This document shows, piece after piece, positions 44,204 through 56,500 of a stretch of DNA of 64,000 nt. Each line of letters starts with the position of its first letter. The stretch's first letter is position 1. A model generated the notes under the pieces. It was not told the origin of the DNA and did not search any database. It was given only the letters and a program-made list of their open reading frames with translations. The position numbers were made by a program, and so were the translations under genes. Source of the DNA: Globodera rostochiensis (taxonomy: Eukaryota; Nematoda; Chromadorea; Rhabditida; Heteroderidae); assembly GCA_018350325.1 (NCBI GenBank), contig JAEVLN010000003.1, positions 3,502,441-3,566,440 on the forward strand, in the 5' to 3' direction.

Positions 44204-44514
44204 CCCCCGCACCAAAAAACAAAACGCCAAAAATGCCAAAAAATTGACATTATGAAAGTTCATAATATCCAGATTGGGAGTAAAATAAGCGCCGTAACTT
44301 TAGGGTTTTGAACATGCAATTGTTTGTGAGAGGAAAGGGAAACTCAGCGACAAATTAAAAGTGCACAATACGCCAAACTGCGCAAACCCCCACCTCCCCC
44401 TCTCTTTGTTTTAATTTAAGCTCTAAAAGTCAATTTTTCCCACCGCCTTTTTGCGTATAATTTTTAACTTTTACCCGTAAGCCGCTCACCCCCCCCCCCT
44501 CACGTTGGGTAAAA

Positions 44515-45075
44515 TATCGATTCGTTCCCCACCAATTCGTACCCCATCGATTCGTTCCCCACCTACGATTCGTTCCCTTTGTAACGATTCGTTCCCCTCT
44601 ATAAAAATGATAAAAAACCTATAAAACTCGTACAAAAACATGCTTAAAACATGAATCCGGGTTCCCTTTTTGCGTATATCGAACCCCGGACCCAAAATTC
44701 GATCAATTAGTCGAAATAACCAAAAAAAAATTCAAAAAAAACAAAATTTTTCCAAAAATTTTTTGTTTTCTTTTTTAGTCGTTAAAAGGTTCAAAATGGA
44801 TAAAAGGATGATCGGAAGAGCAAATGAATTGCATTTTGAATGATTTTGTTACAAAAAATCTTGAAAAAAAAAATTTTTTTAGAAAATTTTTTGAAAAGTT
44901 TTTTTTCGACCTATTGTTCGAATTTTGGGTCCGGGGTTCGATATACGCAAAAAGGGAACCCGTATTCGTGTTCTACGCATGTTTTTGTACGAGTTTTATA
45001 GGTTTTTTATCATTTTTATAGAGGGGAATGAATCGTTACAAAGGGAACGAATCGTAGGTGGGGAACGAATTTTCT
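44515..45075. mobile_element. Fold-back element with CGATTCGTTCCCC arms
   Basis: The left arm has four to five tandem copies of CGATTCGTTCCCC or close variants (44515-44597); the right arm has the complement, GGGGAACGAATCG (about 45024-45070). Longer inner inverted sequence includes TTTTTGCGTATATCGAACCC against its complement near 44930-44960. Non-coding centre rich in A and T. Confidence 0.8.
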
Positions 45076-45792
45076 GATGCGTAGAATTCGAATCTGATAT
45101 CTAAAAAGCCAAATTAATTTGTTTGATTGTTTGTTTTTGAAAAAAAAATAGATTTTCTTGAAAATAAGGTCCTTACCAAAATCAAATAATTGATGAAAAA
45201 TCTTAGACCTCGACAAAATCTAAAGTCAGATTCGTGATCAGCATCCCTGAAACCCCCCGGATATAAATTTTTAGCTCAAATAACAAAGTATGAAGTAGGG
45301 ATCCCCATTCTTTAGGATTGCCGAACACATTCTTTAGAATTTTATTCCATTTATTTATTATTATCGACACAATTTCTGTTGTGCCACCGTTTGGCACCCC
45401 GCCCTTTTGCTTTTGGTGCGTTTTTTGTTTTTATAATTTTTGATTTGACTTTCAAAGGCAAGGGAATGTTAAGAAAACGAAAGTGAAATAAAATCTAAAA
45501 GTTTTCCACATTTTTAGCATCAGAACGAAAGTCCAAGTTCGTCGATTTTGCTTCGTTGCCGCCCTTCCGCTTTCCTCCGTCACTTCCAACAAAACGGTCC
45601 ATACGCCTTCAAAAGTGGCCTTCTTCTGCTGTTTTCATTGTCCACAATAAACGTCCTCGTTTTTGCTGGTTGGCGTTAGAATCAAAATTTCATCCGTTAA
45701 AAAATGTCGGCCCTTTTGTTTCTGAGCTCTGTGACAATTCGTTCAAAACATTAATTCGCGTTTTTTTCTCGTCCATGTAATTAAATTAACAG
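45076..45792. other. Region upstream of Fic gene
   Basis: Mostly AT-rich. After an acceptor-like TTTTTAG near 45518 a frame stays open to 45780 (ASERKSKFVDFASLPPFRFP...), ending just before the Fic gene. It may be an exon of an unknown gene, but no family is recognised and no start is seen. Confidence 0.35.
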
Positions 45793-46561
45793 ATGGATCC
45801 AAACCCGAACGAAGAATTTGCAGTTGGTGCTGCAAGGGCGGCTAATGCCGAAATCGTTGCTCAACTCGCGCGCAACATGCGAGAGATCGATGCGTCACAA
45901 CAAAGGGCTTCAACTCCTTTTGAGAACGATGAAAAAAAATTGGCATCACTTCAGCATCGAGATTTTATGGAAGGACCGTTCACAATCGATGTTTGCTTTT
46001 CTATTGATTGTTTTTGGTATCATCTAACTTAAATTGCAGAAAAAATCAATCAAAATCCTTAAGATGTTACGCTCTCTGCACAAAATCGGATTTTTACCCG
46101 ATGCAGCACCGAGATGGGCTGGGATTCTACGCGGAGAGCTTGGAGACTTGGAGCCGCGGTTGATTACAGTTGGTGGGCATTGTGCAATTCCGAAGGAAAT
46201 GGTCAGAAATGCCGTCGAGGACTTTTTGATCTGGCTAAATTGGAAAGAAACAACAATTGGTGGTCAACGTTTGGCAGCCGAGGCATTTTTAAACTTTGTA
46301 AGAAACACGAAATTTATTTTAACTTTACCTGAGTATCCACCGAATTTTTAGGTGAAGATACACTGTTTCGCTGATGGCAACGGAAGGTCCTCGAGGCTGT
46401 TGTTTTATCTGATTCTTCTCCGTGCAGGATTGCCGCTCCCCAAATTAACAAACGATTACAGAGAACAATTTAACAATCGCCTAAAAGAAGCCACCACTAA
46501 ACGCAAGGAGGAAGAATTCGTCGTCTTTGTTGAAAACTTGATTCAATCTCTTTCTGCATAG
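45793..46561 (+). CDS. Fic-domain AMP-transferase-like protein
   Basis: Three exons (45793-45990, 46040-46297, 46352-46561) give 221 residues. Fic proteins transfer AMP or related groups to hydroxyl side chains of target proteins. Seen: the Fic core motif as HCFADGNGRSSR at about residue 156 (consensus HPFxxGNGRxxR; catalytic His and GNGR kept, Pro replaced by Cys), preceded by RLITVGGHCAIP and a helical segment. At residues 40-45, STPFEN fits the autoinhibitory (S/T)xxxE(G/N) motif, about 112 residues before the catalytic His, as in class II Fic proteins such as FICD. No membrane segment or TPR repeats, so it is much shorter than FICD. The start follows AACAG, which may be a trans-splice or splice site. 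The stop is 8 bp before a glypican exon. Confidence 0.8.
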
Positions 46562-46569
46562 TATTTCAG

Positions 46570-48759
46570 CGGAGTTTTTGTTAGCAATGAATAGGACGGA
46601 ACGAACATTGCGGCACATTTTCCACCGGACGTACGGACACTTTTTCACTCAGAACATTGAGGTAAACTCTTAAATACCAACTTCCTACCCACAAAAATCC
46701 AAGTCGTCTCCTAAAATGTCATTTTATCGTTTATCGTTTCCTATTTTAACATTCGACAGATGTTCAACACGTTCTTCTCCCACATGAACTCGCTGCTGTC
46801 CGCCTCACCCGCCTCCTCCACCTTCGACGATGCCCTCCTCCAATTGCTCCAACGCATTTTTCTGGCCGAATTTGCACTTCTAAACCCTCTGGTTCGCTTG
46901 CCTTCGTTTGTGTTGGAAAGAAACTGAAAATGCCGGACTTTTGGCAATTTTACTTGGAATTCAATTAAGCGCGCATCTGACCTGCTTGCCCATGAGCAAT
47001 GCATGCGGCATCTTTTTCCCGCGTTTGCACCTTTTGGGTCCATTCCGAGCGCCATCGCCGCTCTTCATGGGCGCACTTTTGTCGCGTGGACGTCGCTAAT
47101 CGACGCGTTGGACAGTGTCGGGGAGCTGATGTACTCTTTGGGAAGGGTAAGGGGGGGGGGGCTGATGTACTCTTTGGGAAGGGTAAGGAGGGGGAGCTGA
47201 TGTACTCTTTGGGAAGGGTAAGGGGGGGGGGAGCAAATGCATTCAATCCAACCCACTCTTTCTGGATGATCTCGTCTAATCCTACAATCAAAATCGCCAT
47301 TTCCCCTAAACGGGGGGACATTTGACCCTTTTTGATTTTAGGACTTTTCCCTGACTTCTCGCTGTACCGACTCCGTGGTGCGCATGCGTTTCTGCCCAAT
47401 TTGTTTCGGAAGGCATTCTCCGAAAGTTCGGCCATGCCCCGTCTATTGCCAATACGTTATTCGACGATGTTTTCACGAACTGACCGCCGCCATTGACCTC
47501 CAATGGGACGGATTAATCGGTGGGGGGAAACTTTTCAGTTTTGTCGTTAAGGGCGTTTTATTTTTGTGGATTTGGAAATTTTTGGGCATTCGATTTGAGG
47601 GGCTCGGAAATCTTTGGACTTTCAACAAATAGCCGCAAAATCCTTTCATTTCCCACAGATTCGATGGTTCGCCTCAGCGCTTCTCTCATCTCAGTGCATA
47701 ATCCACACATTTCATTGGCACCGCTTCCGTTTCAACTTTCCGAGGCGATTATGCACTTTCAAGAGAATGCCCAACTTCTTTCGGGAAGGGTCCGTTGCTT
47801 AAACTGAAAGAAACAAAATTAAAAGAATTTAATTTCAGATTTTGTTTCGCTGCTTTGGGGATGATCTTCAGAAAATTGTGACCGAACGGGGAGAGAATGG
47901 CCGGACGAAGAGGGATCTGTCGATGACAGAGTCGGGAGACTACGACAATGAGGAAGAAGCTGAAGAGGACGAAAAAGAAGCTGAAGAGGACGAAGAAGAA
48001 GCTGATGAAGCAGTCGAGGATGAATTCCTCCAGGCAACCGCTGCTTCTTCCGCGTTCAGCTCCGCTCGCTCCCTACGGCGTTCAATCGAACGTTTTACGG
48101 ATAAGGTCAGAATACCTTAATTTGGCCCTTTTCTGTCTGAGGATTTGCATTTCTTTACACATGTTGTGCCAGGAGGGCGGCATCCAAGCGGATGTTCGGG
48201 GGAGCGATGAAAGTTGCTGGAACGCAAATGGGAGAGAGTCGTGGTGGGACGGAAAGGGCGGAGAGGGCGCGGAAACGGCCCGAGGGAAGGCGACGGACCA
48301 ACCGACGGCTGGGAACTTCGCTGGTTGGACTTCTTTTTTTGATATTTAAGGGGGCGCCCTTTGCGTGCTGTTCAGACAAATTTGCGCAAGAACGCATGGC
48401 AATGGAAGCAATGGCCAAAAGATTGCAATTCGCAAATGGAAAGCGGACGGAAATTGGAGAAAAGGACACGAACCGGATAGAAAACGTCACTTCGGTTGAA
48501 GACAACCGACATCCGTTCGAAGTACTTTTTGCCGTTGTTATTTTTTCATTTTAATTTTAAGGAGCTGGTGAATGCCATTGATGTCGATGACTACAAACCC
48601 GACGACTATCAGTCCTATGAATCTGTGGGCAAATGGTGGCATTGGTCGGATGTGGAAAAGCGACCGGAAGGGAAAACGAATGGGGGCGACGACGGCAGCA
48701 GTCGCATAGCCATTTCACAGGCGACGGCCATTCTTTCGCTGCTAACTCTGTTTCTATGA
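46570..48759 (+). pseudogene. Glypican, copy 2, damaged
   Basis: Shows exons missing from copy 1: 46570-46661 (TYGHFFTQNIE), 46760-46891 (MFNTFFSHMNSLL..FALLNPL), 46970-47146 (HEQCMRHLFPAFAPFGSIP) and 47342-47519 with the glypican Cys signature CPICFG..PCPVYCQYVIRRC. It then follows copy 1 (47659-47789, 47839-48105) to the GPI-type tail ending at 48759. Compared with copy 1, 198 bp (675-872) are missing at 48162/48163: the poly-C intron end, the splice acceptor and 41 bp of exon are gone, shifting the frame. The N-terminal signal peptide exons are not seen, because the Fic gene occupies the sequence directly upstream. The intron at 47147-47341 has three tandem G-rich units of about 35 bp. Confidence 0.8.
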
Positions 48760-49007
48760 CGTCACCCAACCGACGCGCAAATACCACCAAAAATGATTTA
48801 TGAGAGTTCAAACGGGTTCCTTCCGTCCATTCATTCCGGCGGGTTGCAATGGGCCAGAAAAATGTTTTAAGGGTTTTATCTTAAAAAGTCACCCAATGCA
48901 ACCCAACCAGCTAAACATTTCTCCGCGCATTTCCAGCACAAAAATTGTCATTCACTTTGCGAATAGCAAAAGAAAAAATGGTTTTGAATTTGGATTTCGT
49001 TTCGTCA

Positions 49008-49818
49008 TCAGCAAACACCTTTTCCCGGCTCCATGCTCAAGTCCAACTCGTCCAACTTGTCGGCTCGGTCGTGTCGAAGCGGAAACGACTCCCAGACCCG
49101 GTTTGGGTCGTTGAGGTGTGTGTGCGGGATGGGTTCGGGCTCTTCCAGCACGAGCCCACTCTCTTCCAACGCCCTCAGAAACGCCTCTCTCTAAAAGAGT
49201 TAAAAAGTGTCCAGCCGTTGCTTTGACTTTGGTTGTGTTGTTCCCTTACCCTTTTGCTGCCCACCAATTCCTCCTCCGTCAGACTCGACACGCAATGTTC
49301 AATGCCGGCCATTTTGCATCGATGAGCCAACAATCGGCCGATGTTATAAGCGGCGGAAACGTCCGTTTGGCTGAAACAAATTAAAGGAGCCTATAAATTT
49401 GTTGTCGTTTCGGCTTCTCTTCTTGCAAATTACGGCTTCAAAATGCTCACCTGTAAAGCTGCGACTGAACAGTTTTCTCGCGAGTCGATGCTTCAATCAC
49501 AATTCCATCTTCGTAGTGAACGACAGAGGCAACCGTTGAATTTTTTGTCGGACAAAAATCGACCCTGTCCAACGGGTTAAATTATGAACAGGTCTTAATT
49601 GTCCTATTCTAACATTCTGGTGGCAATCGATTCATTCATTTACCACAGACGGCACAAAGAAAATTCGATTAGAATAAATGGCCCCACCGGTAAATGAAAT
49701 TGCGTTGCGCATTATTCTTCTCAAAGCCCCACCCACTGGGCTTCCGTTGGAGCCGAACACGCTCAAAATTGCGCGGGTTGTTGTTCACAAAGCGCTGCAA
49801 AAATGTGGCCCTATTCAT
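49008..49818 (-). CDS. Mitochondrial ribosomal protein uL18m (copy 2)
   Basis: Second copy of the gene at 1718-2528, with the same exon structure and splice sites. One visible amino-acid change lies in the segment before the last intron: EELEG in copy 1 reads EELVG here (codon GAG to GTG, at about 49263). Otherwise apparently intact, so this may be a functional second copy or the other haplotype. Confidence 0.78.
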
Positions 49819-49960
49819 CTGGCCAAAAGTAGCAAAAATAAAAGGCAAAAACTTTGAAGAATATTCGTAATTCAAAGAATTCAGGCACCACTAAATCAAT
49901 AATTATTTGGAATAATACCAACGGTGGCAATTAATATTGAATACAGTCATTTTTGGTCGG

Positions 49961-50196
49961 TCATTCATTTCTCGTAGCGATCATCCGAATCAAATCCTCA
50001 TCACCTTCTTCATGTTCTCTTACATCATCGTCCATTTGTTCGTCTTCTTCGCTCTCCTCTTCCTCAAGATTATGCAAACTTTTTGGCCCTAAAAACAAAA
50101 GGAATTCGTTGGACGGTTAAGAATCAATAGGCCAAGCGTTTTGACATTTGACAGAAAAGACACGAGACTTGCGTCAATTTACTCACGTTTTATTTC
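49961..50196 (-). pseudogene. Topors-like gene, last exon only (copy 2)
   Basis: Carries the acidic terminal exon (HNLEEEESEEDEQMDDDV...MIATRNE) and part of the preceding intron, matching 2668-2903. Homology ends at 50196, so the ring domain and all upstream exons are absent here. Confidence 0.78.
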
Positions 50197-50308
50197 TGAA
50201 AGGCGACTGATTTTCTGAACTTTAAATATAACTTTTTGTTGTTGTTGCGAAATTTGTTTATTTTGTGCAGCTAATGCAACCATTTTTATGGAATGAATTT
50301 GGCATTTT
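50197..50308 (+). other. DNA polymerase alpha intron fragment at duplication joint
   Basis: Matches 34579-34637 followed directly by 35055-35106, that is the end of an exon plus its intron but without the 409-bp MITE. It stops just before the acceptor AG. It bridges the Topors tail and unrelated sequence. Confidence 0.85.
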
Positions 50309-50603
50309 CATGCGCTGGGCTGTTGCGGTACAACGGCTCGCCTGAACTGCTTCAACCCGTTGTTCCACAATTGCGGCCTCTTCAGCTGCAGCCGGCACCG
50401 CATCCGGTCGACCATTTGCCACATCCCCACCGTCGTCAACACCAACATTTTGCTGCTGTTGGGGTTGTCCATCGCCAACATTTGTCGTGGCTGCTGCCGC
50501 TGCGTTGTCGTGCTGTTGCTGATTCCGTCGACGATCGACAAACCAGAAGAAGGCGACAACAGCGAGAACGAGAAAAAAACTTTAAAAAAAAAATGCCACG
50601 TTT
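50309..50603. other. Unassigned GC-rich stretch
   Basis: Open in several frames. One plus-strand reading gives a hydrophobic segment NTNILLLLGLSIANI followed by KPEEGDNSENEKK, suggesting a membrane protein end, but the upstream frame is closed and no family is recognised. Confidence 0.3.
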
Positions 50604-51206
50604 TTAATGCAAAACAACCACCAGTGACGAGTACACGTAGAGAACCATGGCCAACAATGCAAAACGGATCGACTCGTTGTCCAACAAATCTGCCTGCACA
50701 GCTCCCCCGAAAGCAGCGGCGCCCATTCGCTGTTGTGCAGGCGCATTCTCTGCCCTAAAATGTGAAAAAAAATTGGCCCCAAATTCAATGTCAATTGACA
50801 AAAGATTTTGAAATTTAAAAAAAATGTCCAATGACAAAATTTAAAGGCAAAAGTAAAGTCTAAAAGGAGTTACACGCACCTCGTTGTATTTGCGAAGAAG
50901 TGCATCGAAGTCGTCACGTTGACGGCCAAATTGAGTCTCAAAGTCCGTGCAGCGCTGTCGTAAGAAGGTGCACTCCTCTTCCACATTTACCAAACTAAAA
51001 GCCATAAATTCCACTAATTCTTCTTTTTTTTTAATCGAGCTATTCTAAAACTTTAACAACAAAATTTTGAATACATTATAAAACATCATTTAAAAAGCAT
51101 AAATCAAACCTCATGTCTGAGTCATGCAACTTCATCGCGCTCTCCTGAACCTGCTCTTGCATGGCTCGAAGTGATTCCTTGGCCATCTGCTCAATTCGTC
51201 CGCGGT
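50604..51206 (-). pseudogene. 3' exons of a tail-anchored coiled-coil protein, truncated
   Basis: Minus-strand exons: 51206 to about 51113 (RIEQMAKESLRAMQEQVQES), about 50994-50880 (EEECTFLRQRCTDFETQFGR) and about 50754-50604, ending IRFALLAMVLYVYSSLVVVL before the stop. Heptad-like helices followed by a C-terminal hydrophobic segment fit a golgin-type or other tail-anchored protein; the exact family is not recognised. The second intron works best with a GC donor. The gene is cut at 51206/51207, where polymerase alpha sequence begins, so its 5' part is missing. Confidence 0.5.
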
Positions 51207-52801
51207 CAAAGGCGCAGCCACACGCTTTGGTCGCCATTCGCCTGAACGAATCCAAAAAATTTCGTTTACGTCAGGGCGATGTTGTGAATTATGTCATTTG
51301 CAAGGTATTTATTTGTTTGCTTCTATTTTTGTTTGTTTTTATAAAATATTCATTTTAAGGACGGTTCTGACAGTCCGGCGACTCAACGCGCATACCATCC
51401 CTCTGAAATATTGGGAGACGAGAAGTTGAGCGTTGGTGAGCCCCTTGGATTTGTTGGGTGGGGAATCATTCAGTCCGACTTTCTAAACGATTCATTTCTC
51501 CTTGGGGGTTAATTAAACGGTCAAATCTGTTCATTCTTTTTTATTGGTAGTCGATCGCAATTTAATGGCAGAGGGATTAAGATTATGGGTTTATTGTTTA
51601 TCGGATGGCTCCGTCCCTTTTTTCAGATATCCAATATTACTTGGCCCAACAGATCCATCCCGTGGTCAGTCGCCTCTGTGAGCCGATTGAGGAAATTGAT
51701 GTGTGTCAAATTGCCGAAATTATTGGTAAAAAACGCAAGAGCAAATGTTTTTTTCTTTTTGCCAAATTTTACGTTAGGTCTGGACCCGGCGTCTTATCGA
51801 CGAAAACATGCAGAAGCGCAAATGAACCAAGTTGAACCCGCGGTATCCTCTCTTTTTCTTTCTTTGTTTCTTTCTTTTCTTTCTTTCTTTTTACGATTCC
51901 ATTCTTTTGACGCTTTGACATCCGTCATTTTACAGGGATTTTCCGTCGGCCGAATGCAGGAATTCGTCGAATGTGTCGGCTTTTCCTTTGAGTGCCCCTT
52001 CTGCAAAAAGTTCGTTGTGCTGCGCAACGGAATCTCGAAGAATGTACCATTTGAGTGCCTTTGGGCAACTAAATTTTTTTCAAATTTAAGGAAAATGGTC
52101 AGCGTGTGTTCTGTCTTGCGCAATGCTTCGAATGTCAGAGGGAACTGAAGGAGCATTTGGGCGACATTCAAAGGCGACTAATCCAATCGCTCAACGCATT
52201 CGTCAAACGCAATTTGCAGGTGCATTTTTGGGAAGGCTTTTTGTTGATTTTGGTTATTTTAAAACTAAAAAATCAATTAAGCAATCTTAACAATTTTAAC
52301 AAAGATAAAGTGAAATGTTTAATTATAGGCAATTTATAGCTTGTTTCCGTTTTGTAGGATCCGTTCGTTTGCGATGACGTCATCTGTAGTACGGAGTGTG
52401 TGATGCCATCGCCGTCTCAACTCAGCGCGGATGGCATCGTTTGTGCGAAATGCCAAGGCGGCATTATGCGGAAGAAGGTGAAGCAAACAAACTTTGCACA
52501 CTTTCCATTGTGTGCCCCTTTCAGTACGCATACAAAGGACTTTACGACCAACAATGCTTTTTCAAGACAATAACGAACCTCGTGGAATCTTTGCCCGAAA
52601 GGGAATTGAGTAAGTTGAGCATTCTTCAGCGAAAGAATGGCACCATTTTCAGAAGCACTGAATGTCTCGAGTAAATCGTGGGTGGTCGAGCATTACGCCG
52701 AATGTGAAAAGATTGTGGACCGTTACTTGGACCAGAATGCGTTCAACAAAGTGGACCTCGCGCAGATATTTTCCCCGCTTATAATCGGTACCCAAAAGTG
52801 A
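51207..52801 (+). pseudogene. DNA polymerase alpha 3' exons (copy 2)
   Basis: Begins inside an exon, at AAGGCGCAGCCACACGCTTT, and runs to the stop at 52801, matching 36355-37956. It lacks motifs A-C and all upstream exons, so it cannot make a polymerase. Small differences from copy 1 include intron indels near 51750 and 51855. Confidence 0.88.
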
Positions 52802-52909
52802 CCTCCGGAATTTTGTTCGTTCCTTCCATTACATTTAACACTTCCGTTCTATCTTCTGCCATTTTGCTTCTGATTTTCATATTATAAATCTTTATTCAAA
52901 GAGGGCGTC

Positions 52910-53206
52910 TCAATGGGTGTCATTAGCCGTTCCCATGGCGATGGCGGCGGCGAGCCGTTTGAAGATGATGAACTCCTCCACCCCCACCCACTTCGTTTCC
53001 TCACTCGGTACTTTCTTGTCCTCCGCCGGTGCCATTTTTCCCCGCCCACCCATTTGCCGCTGGTAGTGCCTTTCTTTGACATAAATCCCACGCAATCCAT
53101 CCCCTCCACCCCCCGCCCCCGTCTTCTCTGCTGAACAGCGGCGGTCAATGGGCGGTTGTTGCGCGTGTCTGAGGATAATATTGCTTGAGGACGAGACGGT
53201 CGACAT
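52910..53206 (-). CDS. Small unassigned protein, 98 codons (copy 2)
   Basis: Same translation as 38065-38361, with the same AATAAAG signal just after the stop. Confidence 0.42.
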   Translation of the reverse strand: MSTVSSSSNIILRHAQQPPIDRRCSAEKTGAGGGGDGLRGIYVKERHYQRQMGGRGKMAPAEDKKVPSEETKWVGVEEFIIFKRLAAAIAMGTANDTH

Positions 53207-53469
53207 CAGAATTAACGGTTCGTGCGAATGTAAAGTTTGCTGAGGGATGAGAAATTGCGAAAGCCATTTTCCGAATTTATTGAAATCAACGACAATTTCA
53301 AAAGTAAATCAATTTGTTTATCATTTTTGCAGTTGTTGAGCCCACAACGGTTGCCAGAGACCGGGACGGCATTTCCGGAATGGCAAATGGCGCACAGACC
53401 CACATCACGCGACTCGTTGTGCCGTTGGATCAACAACAACAATTACAACCAATAAAAGCAAAAGTTGAT
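53148..53469 (+). CDS. Short unassigned plus-strand gene candidate (copy 2)
   Basis: Duplicate of 38303-38624 (MGGCC start); the same frame ambiguity applies. Confidence 0.28.
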
Positions 53470-53549
53470 TAGCCCGTTTTGTAAATAAATATGAGTCTGG
53501 GAAAAATTTTACAAAAATTTCGATAAGCTTGTGATTTTTGTAATGAACA

Positions 53550-56500
53550 TCAGTCGTCAATTTGGATAACTTCGGCAGGGCCAGTCGCTCGCCGAACCAA
53601 CGCCGGAGGCTCTATAAAAGTCACGTTTTATATTTGCATCCTATGCCAAATGAATACTATAACAATGTCATTGGAAGTTATAGAAAAAATGTAACAAATT
53701 TTGAACAAAATAAGACAAGTCGGGGTTAAATTTCGCAAAAATGGCAAATCAAAAGAAAACTGGCAAATGCCCACCTCTGAGCCGTTGCATCATAATTCGC
53801 CCGTATTGCGTTTTTGTTGCGTCCAGAATTATGCCGTCTAACGTCCGAAAATAAACACCCTTTTGAGAACAGAACCTGAAGTAAAACTTTTTAAATGTAA
53901 CAGCAGAAGCACTGCTTGACATTGTGATCTGGTCGCCCGCTCTCAGCGTGTGCTGCGTCGGCTCCCCAATCAGCGAAATTACTCTGGGAAGTGTCAGCTG
54001 TTCGCGGATGATCACCGGCGAAGCGAGGGTCTGCTGCTGTTTGCGTTGTTGTTCCAACGCGGAGACCAACTCAATGTGTTTGGGCAAAGGCGTCGAGTGC
54101 CACGGCCGTTGAAATGCCGTCGCAAAAGGATTTCTGAAACAAAAAACGGCAATACACATAAAATGTGATAAATACGTGCCCGAATTTTGGAAGAAAACGT
54201 TGCTGCTGATGATAGCCCATTGGAAATTGCAAATTCGCGCCCGACAACGATTGGATGGCATTGGCACTGTACGACTGTGGTGGAAAGTTGAAACCGCGTT
54301 TTTCGCGCTCGTAAAGCAATTGGGCCTCCAATTTCTCCTCCGCACTCAGGTCCTGCTCCTGCTCCACCATCATCGACTCGTGCAAAAAGGGCAACTGAAA
54401 ATTGCCCACATGGAGATTTTTAGAGCCAATAAATGATAACAATGAATGAATGAATGAATGAATGGCTACCTCAAAAAAATTGTGCGGAAATGTTCGAATG
54501 AGCATTTTGAGCAAATCGTCGTCCAATTCTTCCGTTGCCTCTCCCATTTCTCTCTCCAATCGATTGGCTGCAGAGACGACGTCCAACGATTCGTCGTAGT
54601 CCATCAAATTCTCCACCTCTTTCGTTGTAACATTTGCCTCAATCAACTGCTCGTCCACAACACGTTCTGAAAACAAATGTCAAATTTCTTTCTCTGACAA
54701 CCAAATTATACAAATTTAGTAACGTTCAAAAACTTAAGTGTCGTAGAATTAAGGGGAAAATTGAGAAGAAAAAAACCATGAAGGGCCCTTTTTGGACCAA
54801 CTTTCTTAACAAATTTTTGTTAAATCTTGAAACAAAAAAATTTTCCGGCGGCGCCTCTCAGCGTTGTGTTTTTGATGCAATAAAACGGAAAATGCCCCTC
54901 CCCCTCGCTCACTTTGCAAGCCGTGCTTGGACAACTGCCGGTTGAACACCTGCTTCTCCATGCAGTTGCTCATGATCTTCAATTAAACTCAGACCATTAG
55001 GAACGACCTTGTTAGAGTACTGTATTTACATAAAGATCGCGGAAAATTTTCCCAATGGAAATTGTAAATAATTCGTAGAAACGAACACTTTCTGCCCCCT
55101 CCCCACTACGCTCCAACCCAAAATCAGATTCTGCCCCTTTGATTGGGGAACGGTTGATCTCAATTCCAAATCCAACCAATCTGTAGATGTAAGTTCGTCG
55201 GCGTTGTCCATACCGATAAATCCGGCATACTGCTTGAGCATCATGCACCGGATTCCATGAGACATCGAAGATGATCACTCGATTAGCGGATACCTGAACT
55301 ATTTGATTGATGTCATTTTTTTAAATTCAAAATACTCACCAAATTCACGCCCAGCCCACCGGCACGTGTGGAGATGAGGAAGAGCCAAAGATTGGCGTTC
55401 TGGTTGAATCTGGTCAAAACAAATAAAAAGATAAAACAAAATGTAAAAAATTGAGAACCTGTTGATCAGTTTCTCCCGATCCGACCCCGACGTGGACCCG
55501 TCCAGACGGCAATAAGTCTCATTCCGCACAAATTGCACCGGTTCACCATCGGGTCCAACCGGCTCGCCGCTGTGTTTCTTCAAAAACTGTTCAATCAAAT
55601 TGAGCGTGACGACACTTTGACTGCAATTTTCTGTTTGTTAAAAGTATTCGCAACAACAAAAAACCGACCTGAACAGCAAAAGCTTTTCACCTCGTCTAAT
55701 CGTCTCAGAAATTATTGCCATCGCCACAAACATTTTCGAACTGTGCTCAACAATTCCCGTCGCATGGTTACACAGAAGTGGCTCAGCCTACCAAAATTAT
55801 GTATTTAAAGTGTCAGTCACAATCGATTCTCACCCATTCCAGATCGATGGAATTGCCGCTTTCGAAAAGGAATTCGTCGGACAACAAATCGCACTCTTCC
55901 CCTTTGCCAATTAGCTGTTGCTTCTTCTTCGCTGTCGTCGTTTGCTTGTGCCGATCGCCGCCGTTCTTTTGGCTTCCTTTGTCATTTACGCACGGAAGTT
56001 CAACAGAGTCAAAGCAAATTTGTTGCAAATTGTCCTTTTGCTGTTGCGGCTGTTCATTTGCCTCAGCCGTTTCCTTTTTTGGCTGAGTTTGATGCGTTGA
56101 GAAATCGAATGTGGACGATGTTTGCTGATCGAAGGGATTGTTGAAAAAATGTTGCTGTTCCATCATCCCCGTATTGCTGTTGCTGCTGTTCGACGGATAC
56201 CATCGCGGTGTTGGCTGATTACAACGGTCAAAGTTTGCGTAGTCCATGGTGAAGAACTGATGACGATATTGCTGTTGTTGCTGGTACTGTGGTGGGGGAA
56301 CGGGAGGAAAGAATTGGGAATTGAGCTGATTCTGTTGTTGTTGTTGTTGGTATGGATGAGGTTGGAATGGCGGTGGTTGTTGAAAAAAATTGTAATGCTG
56401 CTGATGCGGTGCAAATTGTTGTCCGAATGTTTGCTGATAATGCGGGTGCGGAGGAGGAGGACGGTGTTGCATTTGAATTGGAGGAGCGAAGAACTGATTC

